From positions 98,008,194-98,072,193 of the forward strand of contig NC_061120.1 of NCBI RefSeq assembly GCF_002878395.1: a stretch of DNA of 64,000 nucleotides. Reading direction: 5' to 3'. Both the position numbers and the translations under genes were made by a program. Below are positions 36,241-47,580 of this stretch, one piece after another. Position 1 is the stretch's first letter. Each line of letters begins with the position of its first letter. This DNA comes from Capsicum annuum (lineage: Eukaryota; Streptophyta; Magnoliopsida; Solanales; Solanaceae). A model generated the notes under the pieces. The model was given only the letters and a program-made list of their open reading frames with translations, was not told the DNA's origin and did not search any database.

Positions 36241-37225
36241 ATACCTGCGTTGGCATTAGAAGATGCCTTGAACTCCGAAAAGATAGTGAGGTCATTACTA
36301 TGATCCCGACCTATGTCGTATCTAGAGGTAGCATCCATTGGTGTATGAGTTTGAGAAGTAGCAACCTATATCCCAGTTTCTCAAGAGACAAACCTAATGG
36401 AACATTCCATTGCATGTGACCCAATTGAACACAACTAAAACAACGATCCCTTTTTTTCTCATAACAACCACAGTGCGACCGACCACAAATTCTATAAGGT
36501 GGATAGGATTATGCTATTTGGTCCCCATTAGCTTGAGACTGGGCACCTTGTTACCTAGAAGCATTACTAATCTAAAAACACATGCCTCCCAATTGGTTCA
36601 TGTAGGGAGCACAAGCTATAGAACAGGATAAGACTCACCCAACTCTTTCTCTTTTGCCATTTACTACCATATCATTGGACTCTCCCTTTGTTAAAAAAAT
36701 TGAGACCCCTTACATATCCTATTTACCCACCTTCCCTTTTTTATTTCCATACCAATAAGATCAGACCAGCATGACAGAGTTTCCACTATCTAGATTAATA
36801 GACTAATAGATTGATAAAACTCGGCATTAGTAAACTCTTCTTTAGATAATCAAGCATGAGTGCCATCTTTAAAATTAGAGTCAATGGAGATCAGTGGGAT
36901 TCCATAGAGAAAACCAAAACCTGCGATCCTTTATCAGTTCTGCACGTCATGAGTTAAAATAGAATCATCCATGTTATTCTCGAATAAGATGGGCAAGTTT
37001 CCATAAACTTTAGGTAGCCGAGAGGACATGACCCAAAAAGTGAACCAAAGAAGATTCAAGGAAGTGTTCAAGACCTTAGACTTCTTAGCCCAATCTTAGA
37101 ACACCAAGAAAATGAAACATTCGTAGATGTCTCATAGCCTCCTGATTATAAGTATGGTGCACAACAAACCTATTAGTAAGAGTCTAGTGGACACGACTTT
37201 ATCAAAACCATATGAAAATGAAACC
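36241..37225 (-). pseudogene. gag of element D
   Basis: At 36405-36490 the minus strand reads ICGRSHCGCYE, then CFSCVQLGHMQWN, a zinc knuckle with three of four ligands intact and the last Cys replaced by Asn. Upstream, toward the PBS, the capsid region is fragmentary. It would have made the nucleocapsid and capsid of the element. The 73-codon plus-strand frame at 36410 is antisense to the knuckle. Confidence 0.65.
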
Positions 37226-37228
37226 TAA

Positions 37229-37241
37229 TGCTCTGATACCA
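37229..37241 (-). other. Primer-binding site of element D
   Basis: The plus strand reads TGCTCTGATACCA, a perfect complement of the initiator-Met site TGGTATCAGAGCA. It stands three bases from the LTR border TGACATGACCC at 37245. This is the best-preserved primer site in the window. Confidence 0.85.
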
Positions 37242-37244
37242 ACT

Positions 37245-39395
37245 TGACATGACCCAAACCGAGGCCTTGTCATAATGGGCAATCTCAAGTATGACACAAA
37301 TCGAAGGCCACCATTAATACCTAACCAAACCAACCAAAATGTACCTTGTCATATAAACTCCGAACATATAACAAGATAACATATCCATCATGTGGTGACT
37401 TTGGGAAAAGACTCTATACAAGGTCAACATAACTAAGTTAATCGACCCAATAACCAACCAATCAAACCAAGCCAACCAATAACCATGCCTAACCATTAGC
37501 CAAAACCAAGAAAACAGCCCAATGTACATGTATGTGTGTATATATATATATAATATAACATGATCAAACCATAAATAAGTCCATAGATATCCATACAAAG
37601 GCTTTACACCAAAATCAATAGTACGTAGTTAGGACATACACCCAACATAGCCATAATCCAAGTCTATGAAAGACAAAAGTACATAAAGTAATCCATGACA
37701 TGAAATAGATGCCTTACAAACTATGGAAGCTTACCACTTAAATCCATTAGTAGATCCCAAATTCGATCACTATGTAGGATAAGTAAAATGGTCAGTTCCT
37801 ACATCACGTGGGGATACAGTCGCCCAAGAATGGGTTAACGTGTGAGTGATAGCATGAACTTAGGATAAGGATAAAATAATGCCAAATAGTAAAAACCAAG
37901 TAAACTAACCATATGCATATAAACCATATATAAATTTAAAACCATTAACCTGGATTTGTGAATCTTTACCATCCTTAGCCACCCATGGGCTTTATAGGTC
38001 CAACGTAACCCTGCGAACGAGCCTTGATATGTGTAGCTGTATGAATCAGTGATACCTAAGAGTAAGAGATTCCCAAGTACCCTTAATTTCCATGATATAT
38101 ATGTACAATTTACTTAGAGCATTACCATGTACCTTATAGTATCATAAAGGGTCACCATGCCCTACCCCTCATGTCGGTAAACATGAGTTTCCAGTGTTTA
38201 TTTTTATACTCCTATTTTCATGGTTACCTATCATACCTCACCATAATGACCCAATTAAAACCATTTCCAACTAACCAATCCATTATTACATTTATTATTA
38301 ACCAAGGATATTAATAATGGTATCATCATACTGATTATAACTTGGAAGTATTTTCCATAGACAAACCTTTTAAGGTAATGGGTTTCTCTTGTACCCATTT
38401 ACCAAGTTAACTTGGGAGAGTCCCATGTACCCAACAAGTATTCCGTTATTAGGTTTCTTCGGGGATTCCCACGTACCCCTCAAGTGTTCCTTTAATATGC
38501 TTCCTTAGGAGATTCTATTGCACCACACAAAGAGTTCAATTAACCATAACTATTATTCAAACCAATTTTAATATTTCATTCACTAGGAGGATTCTGATGT
38601 ACCCTGCAAGATTTTTATTTAAACCATCCATAAGTACCAAGACCTTATCCTTTGACCATTCAAAACCATAAAAACCATTTAAAATATTGAAACTGTGTAA
38701 GACTATCCAAATTTATTTAGGGTTCAATTACTAAACCATACCTGTAATAGTTCCAACTAAAGTTCAATATTAGAGTAAAAACATCCTTTTAGGCATTTTA
38801 TCAAACATGTTGGGGCACACCTTTACCAAGAACAAAACCAAAAAATAAACAATTATAATTAAGGTTATCAGAGGACACCAAATGTTATATAATATGAGAA
38901 CATAAGGGTTTTGAAGTAGGAAATGTCTGGACTAACCTTGACTTAAAATTAAAACTAACCACGGTGTAGGGTACGACTTACCCATGCCATCCATACTGCA
39001 GGATACGAGTGGTACCCCAACTCGTACCTAAGACCTTGCCAAGATCCTAGATAATGGTTCCTTTATGACTTCACCCACTTAACTCGTAACTAAGGGTATG
39101 AGTAGTACACCAAACCATAACCATATCTTGTACTATGGATAGTTTCTACAAGACCAACTAACGATTAATGTACGACTTGCCTTTCACCTCTAGTATCCTT
39201 CTATACGACTTGTACCTTGTTGAGTCATACCTTGGGTAGTAACTAAGCCAAACACACTGCCAAGTTACAAGTGAGCGACCTAGCTACACCCATACTTATA
39301 TCCAAAGGTACGATTGATACCCTTGAGCCGTACCAAGCCTAGTAAGTACAAAACTCAAGATTTTTTTTCATGGGTAAAAATCCTAGGGTGTTTCA
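37245..39395 (-). repeat. 5' LTR of element D
   Basis: The 2.15 kb block begins TGACATGACCC next to the PBS and ends near CCTAGGGTGTTTCA, giving the minus-strand start TGAAACACCC. It contains a degenerate repeat of GTACCC boxes (38411-38605), an (AT)n run near 37542 and CpG-poor GTACGA-type words near 38960-39330. The outer border is inferred from the TG..CA form and the change of texture at 39396. The 94-codon minus-strand frame at 37314 lies inside the LTR and is not a gene. Confidence 0.68.
38411..38605. repeat. Degenerate repeat of GGGATTCCCAYGTACCC boxes
   Basis: CTTGGGAGAGTCCCATGTAC at 38411 recurs as TTCGGGGATTCCCACGTACC at 38458, TTAGGAGATTCTATTGCACC at 38505 and GGAGGATTCTGATGTACCC at 38585, and a weaker copy stands near 38067. 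Spacings are 47, 47 and 80. The best copy is nearly self-complementary (GGGGATTCCC). Confidence 0.6.
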
Positions 39396-40027
39396 TAATT
39401 TCATGTGTTTGTTTCATTTATTCTATGTTGTTATTTTAGTTATTTACTTACTCATATACAACATTATTGGAATTGATTCAGGTTTGCCTACTCCTTGACT
39501 TAATAATGTTATTTGGAATTTAATCATATTTACATCAGTAGTTAGGTTAGTCGATCGATGATGCCTCTTGAGTACCCATGGTTGGGTACTCATTCTATTC
39601 TATACTTCTGCATCTTTTTGGTGAAGATCCTAGTACAAGTTATTATCATTGATTTATTTGTCATGCTATGTTAGATTTCAGATATAGGATGAGCTCTTGG
39701 AGTCGTAGTTGCCCATTTGTATCTATCTTATCAATGTCTAATGTTTTGTGTTGAGATAGATTGTATCAACTGATTGAGAAGTTGAGTTGTATTTATAGTA
39801 GCTCTTGTACTAGCTCTACTAGGTTGTGGAATGATTTTTTTTATTATTGGATACCTTCATTTATTTCATTTGAATTGATTATTTATATGTTGAAATTGTA
39901 TTATTTTTTCTCTTTTGGGCATTTTTCTCCAAGTTAACCCATTTCTTTTGGCTCCGGGCTACGATTTGACATACCTATTAGTGGAATAAAGTAGAAGCCT
40001 TCATGACTTATAAATTGGATCATGACA
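39396..40027 (+). repeat. Tekay-type LTR fragment, 3' end
   Basis: It aligns with 13690-14238 and ends ATTGGATCATGACA at 40027. Shared words include TTTTTGGTGAAGATCCTAGT and CTCTTGTACTAGCTCTACTA. The 5' portion with promoter is missing. No primer site follows directly; the next sequence is a different LTR. Confidence 0.62.
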
Positions 40028-40696
40028 GGTAATCAACTTTACTTTTATTTTTTTCATAATATAATCTTTACATGGTTTCATATGACATGAATTTTAACAA
40101 TATACTTTAAAAAGTCATCTTTTTAGCCTTTAAACCATTTTTGTTTTGATTGATATGCAGTCTTATGAAATTTTCAACTATATCATTATTATTAATATAC
40201 ATTAATTATTTGTCCTTATGCTAGTTATTTATTTTCTTCATATTTATTGCATTCAGATGTACTGATTAGATACTTATTCTGCCTATAATTTCATGTGATG
40301 ATTTTGGAGCTCATTATTATGCATGTGGCTAATTGTCCACTAACTCAAACTCAAATAGTAGTGATTCCTCCTCTTCTGAGGTCTTTGTTTAGTTTCATAT
40401 CTTAAACTTAGACACTTTTTCAAGGCTATTTAGTGGACTTGTTCCAATAGATTATGTTATTCAATTTTAAAGGCTTTTAGTATTAGCTTAGTAGTTTATG
40501 TTAACTCTTCAGGCTTTCTACATTTTAGACATTATGATTTCAATTTATGTATCAAATTTTTCCTTATGGTAGCTATGATAGCTTTTGCTTTAATTTCATT
40601 TGATATGTTTTGTTATGTTATTCCAAGATTTAACTTGGGACTACTCGTGGTTCAAAGAACCATGTCTCAACTAGAGGGTAGACTCAGGTCGTGAGA
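40028..40696 (+). repeat. 5' LTR of element F (right part)
   Basis: This sequence ends GACTCAGGTCGTGAGA at 40696, followed by AACT and the primer site. The terminal words TTGGGACTACTCGTGG, AACCATGTCTCAACTAG and GGTAGACTCAGGTCGTGA are characteristic of a solanaceous chromovirus LTR. The left border is not established; it may be shorter than an intact LTR because of the fragment to its left. Confidence 0.6.
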
Positions 40697-40700
40697 AACT

Positions 40701-40712
40701 TGGTATCAAAGC
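40701..40712 (+). other. Primer-binding site of element F
   Basis: TGGTATCAAAGC, the initiator-Met site with one G-to-A change, followed by AGTAGGTTTAAGTGTCC. It lies four bases after the LTR. Confidence 0.8.
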
Positions 40713-40934
40713 AGTAGGTTTAAGTGTCCTAAAAAGTCTAAAATCTAGATTCAATAATGTCCTTTTTATAGGTTAGAAGCGCGGCACACTTATAACAAAG
40801 AGGCAACAGAATGTTTAGAAATTACAATCCCTTCTTTAGTGCTTTAGGGTCATGTGATAGATTTTAAATCTATTACTTTTTGTAACTCTAATTTTGTATT
40901 TTCTTTAGATTATTATTCCCCTTAGAGCCATCTT

Positions 40935-41950
40935 ATGGCCACTATAGATTAGGGATGAAAATGCTCAGGTGTAGATAGTGCCACCTTTAGGTTTATATCA
41001 CTAGTGAAAAGTTTTACAATATAATCAGCTTCTACCTCAGGATATGATAGCCTAAGTTAATAGTCAAGATGTAGTGTGTATGGCTTCCGAAGATATTCCA
41101 GGCCCTATAATGTTTGTGACTTTCTCTAGATCAATCCACCAATATTTGTTGTATCTAAGATAGGTGAGGATTTAAAGAATATTGAGAAAGTTTCAAGAAT
41201 TTTATGCATAATGCATGTGAATGAGGTTTAGAGTATTGATATTTTCTACTTGCAAACTCACACATATTGAAATAATAATGTTTATTAGTGGAAGAAGAAT
41301 ATGGTAAGGGTGTTGTACCTCTAATTTTAGTTGTATTTGAGGAAGATTTCTTGGGGTGGTTCTTTTCTTTAGAGAGGAAAGAGGTAAAGAATCAAAAATT
41401 TCTTACATTAGGGGAAGGTTCTATGATCATAAGGGAGTATACCCTTAAGTTCACCTATCTATCTCACTAAAGATGGAATATGGTCTTATCATAAGGAATA
41501 GGATGAGTTTGTTTGTTCATGGACTTGGCTGACTTTTTTCTTAGGAGGAAAATAAAACTATTTTGAATGACTATGGAAATCGGTCATTCTATCAGAAAAA
41601 ACCATATCGACCTGCTTCATCTTTAGCTAGTATAATTGCACCTAGGATTAGGTATGATTAACAAGGTAAAATGTAGGGCTATCATTCTCAAAATTGTGTT
41701 GAACAAAGTTTCACATCTTATACTACTTGTTAGACTTTTGAAAAGATTCATCCTGGTGAATATTTTTATAAGAGATATTATTATTTTAGGTATGTTAGAG
41801 TAAAGCACAATCTTAGTGATTGTCTGTCTGCTAAGCAAAGAAATAGGGTTAACAAACCCAAGGCAGCTTCAGCCTCAACCGTAATAGGCAAAAACTTACA
41901 CAAAGGCTTAACTTTAGGTGTATCCAGTAATTAGAACCATTTTTTTAACC
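40935..41950 (+). pseudogene. gag of element F
   Basis: The clearest part is an open stretch at 41288-41470: VFEEDFLGWFFSLERKEVKN, then FLTLGEGSMIIREYTLKF, a segment typical of the capsid of Tekay-type elements. Toward the C terminus (41755-41880) a degraded zinc knuckle reads YYYFRYVRVKHNLSDC followed by LSAKQRN, with most Cys ligands lost. The start near 40935 follows the position expected after the PBS, but the initiator Met is not secure. It would have been the structural capsid protein. Confidence 0.72.
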
Positions 41951-41994
41951 TTTTCTTCCTATTAGGTTCAGGAGAACTCTCCTGATGTCATCAC

Positions 41995-42290
41995 TAGTAT
42001 GTCAAAAGTTTTCTCTCTTAATGTGTATTCCTTATTAGATCTTGGAGATACATTATCCCTTATTATTGTTGTAAACTTTGGCATAAGTTCTGAAAAATTC
42101 CTAGACCTTTTTACTATTTTCACTCAAATTAGAGAATTTGTAGTTGCAAGAAAAATCTATAAAGTTGTACTATTTTTGTCCATCATAATGACACCATAAT
42201 TGATTTAGTAGAGTGATGTTATTCTAGTTATAGACTTGTTGTATACATGTTATGCTTCATTTGATTGTAGAACAAGATTTGAGAAATTCT
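41995..42290 (+). pseudogene. Retropepsin of element F
   Basis: An open frame of 66 codons (41999-42199) reads MSKVFSLNVYSLLDLGDTLS, then VNFGIS and FVVARKIYKV. This is the gypsy protease with its catalytic Asp in the loop LLDLGDT (normally D-P/S/T-G-A/S-T). The third residue keeps Gly and Asp is present, but the neighbouring Asp in place of Ala or Ser is unusual. Downstream, after a stop, LYTCYASFDCRTRFEKF (about 42240-42290) continues the domain toward the linker. The enzyme would process Gag-Pol. Confidence 0.72.
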
Positions 42291-42479
42291 AATTCTAAAT
42301 TGAACTTGTCCTAGAGTAAAAGGGTAGTCCTAGTGTACCTAAGGGTTATTTTATATAATATCTCAAAGCTATAAAATGATATACAAGGGATATATCTACC
42401 ACTTTTAAAAGGTTAAGGATTCTACCTTTGAAACCCCAACTCTTTAGTCAGTTACTATAGTTAGTAAGTTCCCAAATAT

Positions 42480-43860
42480 CTTTCCTAAGGATCTTTCTAG
42501 AGTCCCTCCTAATATATAAATAGAATTTAGCATAGATTCTTCCTTGATACTCAACCAATATCTATTTTGACATAGATAATGGACCTATCTGAGTTGAAGG
42601 AATTAAAATAGAACTAAAGGATTTCTTAGACAAGGGGTTTTTCAAGCCTAGTGTTTCCTCGTGGCCGCTTTAGTCTTCTTTGTACTTAAGAAAGATAGAT
42701 TTCTTAAAATGTGCAGTAATTACCACCATTTGAATAAAGTCTAAATTAAGAAAAGTTTCCCATTCCTAGGGTTAGTGATTTGTTCGACAAACTTTATGGT
42801 GTTAACTGTTTCACTAAGATTAGCCTCATTTAAGTTACCATTAGTTGAATGTTAAAGAATGTAACATTCCAAGGAGAACTTTCCAAACCTGATCTAGTCA
42901 CTGTGAATTTGTTATCATTTTTTAGGGTTTTAAAATGCTCCTATAATTTTCATGGACCCCAAAAATAGAGCGTTTAAATAGTATCTTGACATGTTGATTA
43001 TTATGTTCATTGATGACATCTTGATTTACTCCAGAGTGATAATTAGTATGCTAACCACCTTAGAATTATTCTTCAAACTCTTATTGATAGACAATTGTAT
43101 GCAGAGTTTTCTAAGTGTGTATTCTTATTGAAGTTAGTTGTTTTTCTTTGTCATACTATTTATGGTGAGGGAATACAAGTAAATACTCATACAATTAAGG
43201 CAGTCAAAAGTTGGCCTAGAATAATGAATCCATCAAACATTAGGAGTCTCTTGGGTTTAGTAGGGTATTACAAGAAATTTGTGGAGTGTTTTTCTTTTTT
43301 CAGCCCCACTAACTAGGTTTAACCAAAATAAGGTGGAATTTTAATGTTCTAAAAATTGTGAAAAGAGTTTTAGGAGTTAAAGGACTGTGTTATGACTTCT
43401 CCAACTTTGACCATAGTCGAGGGTACAAATGGATTTATGGTGTATTGTGATAAGTATTGAGTTTGACTTGGTTGTGTTTTAATGCAAATTGGTAAGGTAA
43501 TCTCCGATATTTCTAGACATATTAGGGTTCATGAGAAGAACTATCCAACCCATGACCTTAAGTTAGTGATTGTACTATTTTTCTTATTGATTTATCATCA
43601 GTATCACTATAGTGTACATGTTGATGTTTTTACAAATGATAAGATCTTGTAATATGTCTTTACATATAAGGAGTTAAATCTTTGATAGAGGAGATGGATT
43701 GATCTCCTGAGGGATTATGACATAAGCATGCAATAGTATCTATGTAAGGCTAATTTAGTTGTTGATTCTCTTAGCAGCTTGTCTATGGGAAGAGTTTCCA
43801 ATGTAGAGGAAAATAAGAAGGAACTAGTCAAGTAAGTGCATAGACATCAAAGATTGGGAG
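42480..43860 (+). pseudogene. RT and RNase H of element F
   Basis: The RT palm still has MFIDDILIYSR at 43003-43035, with both catalytic Asp residues. It is followed by the connection segment LYAEFSKCVFLLKL, GEGIQVNTHTIKAVKSWPR and SLLGLVGYYKKFVECFS, the longest open part (43095-43316, 73 codons). Upstream the fingers are scrambled by an internal loss around 42780-42960. RNase H reads VYCDKY (43440), LGCVLMQIGKVI (43470), RHIRVHEKNYPTHDLKLV (43515) and RRWIDLLRDYDISM (43690). The enzyme would have copied element RNA into DNA. Deletions and stops make it dead, despite the intact Asp pair. Confidence 0.8.
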
Positions 43861-44219
43861 TCCATCTCATAGATTTTTATATAGGTGCAGTTGTAGTGAA
43901 AAATATTTATGAGTCCTCAATGAAGACTTGGGTGAAAAGAAGAAAGATAGTGATCTCATATTACTCTAGTTGAATGATGTAGTTCATAGGTAAAAAGCTG
44001 AAGCAGTCTTGTGTAGGGAGGATTGCAATTATCTACACCAAGATAGATTATATAACTCGGTGTAGATGGGTTGAAGGCGTAGATTCTATCTAAGGCTCAT
44101 AGTTATAGATACCAATTCATCTAGGCTTCACTTAGATGTATTGAGACTTCAGAGACGTATATTGGTATCATCAGTTGAAAGTAGAATACAAGGCTTAAGA
44201 TACTATCATTCTTATGTTT

Positions 44220-44810
44220 ATGTGGGAAATTATAAATATGGATTTCATTATAGTCTTACCTCGTAAGCATTGGCAACATGATTCTTTTTAGGTAATAACA
44301 GACTGGATGATCAAATCCGCCAACTTCTTGCGTACCAAAACCACAGATTTAGCAAAAGATTTTTCCAAGATGTACATTATGAGCTTTTCTATTTTTACGT
44401 AGTCCATTTTTCAATCAACTCCCTCTATTGCTATCTTAAATTTTGATGTCATTCCAGAAGGTTCATGATCTAGTGTAAACATAAGTATAACTTTCCACCC
44501 ATAGACCAATTAGAAGGAAGAGAACTAATTCAAACTCTTGGGGATATATTTAGACTGTGTATTATATCCAAACTCTAATGGTAATTGGGATGATTACTTT
44601 CCACTTATTGAATTATATTTCAATAATAGACATTTTAGCATACATATGACCCCGTTTGAGGTATTTTATGAGAGAAGATGTAGGTTACCCATTGGTTTGA
44701 ATGAGGTAGGTGAAGCAACATTTATAGGGCTAAACTTAGATCATAAAGATATGGTCAAGGTCATGTTGAATAGAGAGCAGTCGAAAACTAGTCAAAATAA
44801 CTAGAAATAA
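44220..44810 (+). pseudogene. Integrase of element F
   Basis: The core begins MWEIINMDFIIVLPRKH (44222-44270), keeping the first catalytic Asp, followed by VITDWMIKSANFL. The segment with the second Asp (normally SDRGxQFT) is not readable; it is disrupted near 44350-44460. The end of the core and C terminus form an open frame of 88 codons (44538-44804): GNWDDYFPLIELYFNNRHFS, then PFEVFYERRCRLPIGLNEVG. The zinc HHCC domain before the core is also lost. Tail fragments continue to about 45080. It would have inserted the DNA copy into the genome. Confidence 0.78.
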
Positions 44811-45300
44811 TATTCAGATGTGAGCTATAGAGATTTAGGGTTTTATATTTATGATTGGGTCTTCTTAAAGGATTCACCCGTTAAAGGTATGATATAATTT
44901 TACAAGAAATGAAAGATAAATCCTCATTGGATACGTCCTTATAGAATTTGAGTAAGTTTGGAAAGGTAGCCTATGAGTTGGAGTTACCTACCAAATTAGC
45001 TGTAGTGCATCCAATATTTTATGTATATACATTTAAGAATGATATTTGTGATATATCACTATTAGTGAATCCTATATTTTAGGTATTACTTGCTGGAAAT
45101 GACAGATCACTTATCGGTCCATTTATTTGGATTGTAGAGCTAATTCTCGGTTCTGAAGCCTTTGTTGGTTCATATTGGTGATCAGGAAAGAACTTTAGTA
45201 AAAAATTGTTGTATGTGAATTTTTATTGTTCCAACAGATGCAGACCATTGCTTTTAGGTTAGGTGTACCCTTAGTTCAGGTCCCAAGGCTCTTGAACTTA

Positions 45301-45655
45301 TTTCGATCTACTGGCCAAAAGTTAAGGAGAATGGCACATGGGTATGGGACCTACTTTTCATTGAAATGACCTCTGCTAAATAATAATGTCGGGGAAGTGT
45401 TCAATCCTAAAAGATAGTTGTTGTTGCATGTACTATGGTTTTCTTCATACTTATTTCTTTCTTAATAGTTGAAAGCACTAGTATCCAACCTATATTCACT
45501 ACAAACCCGAGAGTGAAGTAGAGATTGGGAAAAGAAGATCACAATAGTAATTTGGGGTTAACTGCCAATATAAGCCTACATGCATTATCTACTTAACTTA
45601 GTTAACTTACATCTAATCAACATAAGACCGAGAGGAGATAGTTGAAACTGGGGTC
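45301..45655. other. Spacer between elements F and G
   Basis: No frame or repeat is recognised. The last 20 bases (GTTGAAACTGGGGTC before 45656) are purine-rich and resemble a polypurine tract. This leaves open that the LTR at 45656 is a 3' LTR of a lost element. Confidence 0.35.
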
Positions 45656-46919
45656 TGATGTGTTATAGATTTATTGAACTTTCAATGCTTAAAACAATTA
45701 AAATTTGCATGTTTCTCAGGCAAGTTTGTGTGAAATGATGTGGTTTGGGTATGTTTTATTGGAAATTAGGTTTTGGATGATAAATTGAAGAAAAAGATGA
45801 AAATTGATGTTTTTGGCTACTTACTGAGGCAATTTTTGGCTATGTGCCACTTCTCGGGCATAGGTGATCAAAGTATGTATCAACACTTGAAGTCTTTATG
45901 CTCAAGATCATGTAAAAAGAAGACTCTTCCACAGAACTATGTCCACATATGTTTTGTATGTGGTACATAAGGTCCATATCTGACCCAGATATGTCCAGAG
46001 ATCAAAAGTCAGGAGAGATGCAGGATCTATGCAAAAATTCTACACTTACCTAGGTCCACATACGGTTTGTATATGGTAAGTGTCCACTGACCTCAAATTT
46101 CCTTTTACTTTTGGGATTTAATTCTTAGGGTTTCTATGTGTACCATATACACTCCTTTGACGTTTTGTAGTTAGGTATTTGAAGTCAGGAGATTCATATT
46201 TGATCTTAGGATTACTGTTGTATTTATTTTGGTTGATAATTCAGTTTCAGACTTTGAATTTTTTTAGTTATTCTTGTGATGTTTTTTAATGGCTTTAATC
46301 ATGAATTCTATAGATCATTTTGCAAGCATAGGTGGCTAAAACCCATAGTTGGGGTTGTGGGAGCCCTGTCATTTTAATGAAATAGTGGGAATGCGAACCT
46401 TGTATTATCTTTGGTTTGATAAATGTTCTAGCAGTTGCAAGCATAAGGATCCTGCCTAGATTATTGCTACTTACTCAAAAAGAGGAGTTGTAACTAGGAA
46501 AAGATAATGCATCAGTAGTTTGAAGATTAACCATCGATCTAATAACTTGAGACTCAAAAGATAATAGTTAACTGGAATCTAGGGTAAGGTTTAATAATGC
46601 AACATCTGGATATTCAAAATATAAAGGATGAAATCTATCAACGAGTTCACAAGGTAGTTTATGGTACATAACTTATTAGATTCTACATGTAAATTGCTGG
46701 GTTGGTTCAGGAAAGCACGATAAACCTACAGATTTGAGAACCAATGGGAAACATAATTTTAGTGTTCATCTCTAATTGTGTACATCCAAATGTATTTATT
46801 GTTACTTATTCGATACTATTACTACAAACCCCTCATTTACTTTCTGTTCAGCCCATTGATTTATGTAAACTAGATATATGCATCCAAGTTTTCCTTGTGG
46901 TTATCGACTTGGGTTCTTA
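45656..46919 (+). repeat. 5' LTR of element G, left part
   Basis: It starts TGATGTGTTATAGATTT and carries words typical of solanaceous Athila LTRs: GTGTGAAATGATGTGGTTTG (45730), GGTGGCTAAAACCCATAG (46331), GGGGTTGTGGGAGCC, GCAACATCTGGA (46600) and TTATTAGATTC (46675). It breaks off at TTCTTA (46919) where the CACTA element begins and resumes at TACTTGGCAG (53142). The exact start is inferred. Confidence 0.65.
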
Positions 46920-47580
46920 CACTATTGGAAAATGTTCTATGGCGACGATTCCCATACCGTCCTCACAGACACCACAACGGTCCCTATAGATATATCACGA
47001 TGGTTGCCACACATGATACAACTGAAGGCATTACATTAGATCAAACACAACGGTTTTTTGTGACAATTACAAGAACTGTCATTATATCAAGACCTTTAGT
47101 GGTGTTTATTATATCAACTATATACCGATGGTTAGCAACCTGTTGGGATGGTTCCAATCAATCCCTATATACATGTTAAAATATGATGTTGTGATGATTA
47201 TTAGTCTATTGAGACGGCTGCTAACCATCCCTATATGTAGGCTATTGTGATGATTTTCAATATGTCGGTATCCAATCATTAGTGGGAGGTTGTATATGCT
47301 ATTGCGATGGTTGTATATATATATATACTATTGGGATAGTTATACATGCTATTATGACGTATATAAACCATTATAAAACCATTATAGGACCGTTATATTC
47401 TAAGTTATTGCAACAGTTAAACATGAGCTACAACAATGGTTAATTTTATGCTATTGGGACAGTTATTTTTGGTTTTAAGTATAGCTATTTTAGGCTATTA
47501 GGACAATTATTATTACAATATTCAACAATAATATATTATGCTATTGCAATAATTTTATAAAGCTACCATAACATATAAAA
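46920..47580. repeat. Left subterminal repeat region of the CACTA element
   Basis: Variants of GCTATTGYGAYGGTT occur on both strands at irregular 25-60 base spacing: ACCGATGGTTAGCAACC (47124), TATTGTGATGATT (47231), GCTATTGCGATGGTTG (47298), CTATTGGGATAGTTA (47328), GTTATTGCAACAGTTAA (47403), GCTATTGGGACAGTTAT (47451) and GCTATTAGGACAATTA (47492). In En/Spm such arrays bind the TNPA-type accessory protein near both ends. The 94-codon frame at 46895 crosses the transposon border and is not a gene. Confidence 0.7.

Larger units (their letters stand above)
35451..39395 (-). mobile_element. Element D: chromovirus, 5' half, minus strand
   Basis: Read on the minus strand: 5' LTR (37245-39395), initiator-Met PBS (37229-37241), gag with zinc knuckle (36240-37225), PR (35960-36240) and the start of RT (35451-35720). 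Downstream pol and the 3' LTR are not recognisable. The style of PR and gag matches Tekay-type elements, and D is distinct from A in LTR sequence. Confidence 0.75.
40028..45300 (+). mobile_element. Element F: chromovirus with gag-pol, 3' LTR missing
   Basis: The plus-strand order is LTR end, PBS, gag (40935-41950), PR (41995-42290), RT and RNase H (42480-43860) and INT (44220-44810), with a C-terminal tail to about 45080. All parts are recognisable as Tekay-type but broken. No copy of its LTR is found downstream, so the 3' end is lost. The next clear feature is the LTR of element G. Confidence 0.8.

Noticed and set aside
37540..37556. (AT)n run as a meaningful microsatellite
   Set aside because: Short and within an LTR; similar runs occur by chance in this AT-rich sequence (also near 47318).
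37314..37598. 94-codon minus-strand frame with hydrophobic stretches, possible membrane protein
   Set aside because: Lies inside the LTR of element D; the Tyr/Trp-rich composition comes from TATATA and CCAACC repeats.
43003..43035. Element F as a possibly active reverse transcriptase because its Asp-Asp pair is intact
   Set aside because: The fingers and integrase core carry deletions and many stops, and the 3' LTR is missing.
46744..47179. Two overlapping frames of 81 and 94 codons
   Set aside because: They cross the border between the LTR of element G and the CACTA end, so they arose by chance at the insertion.
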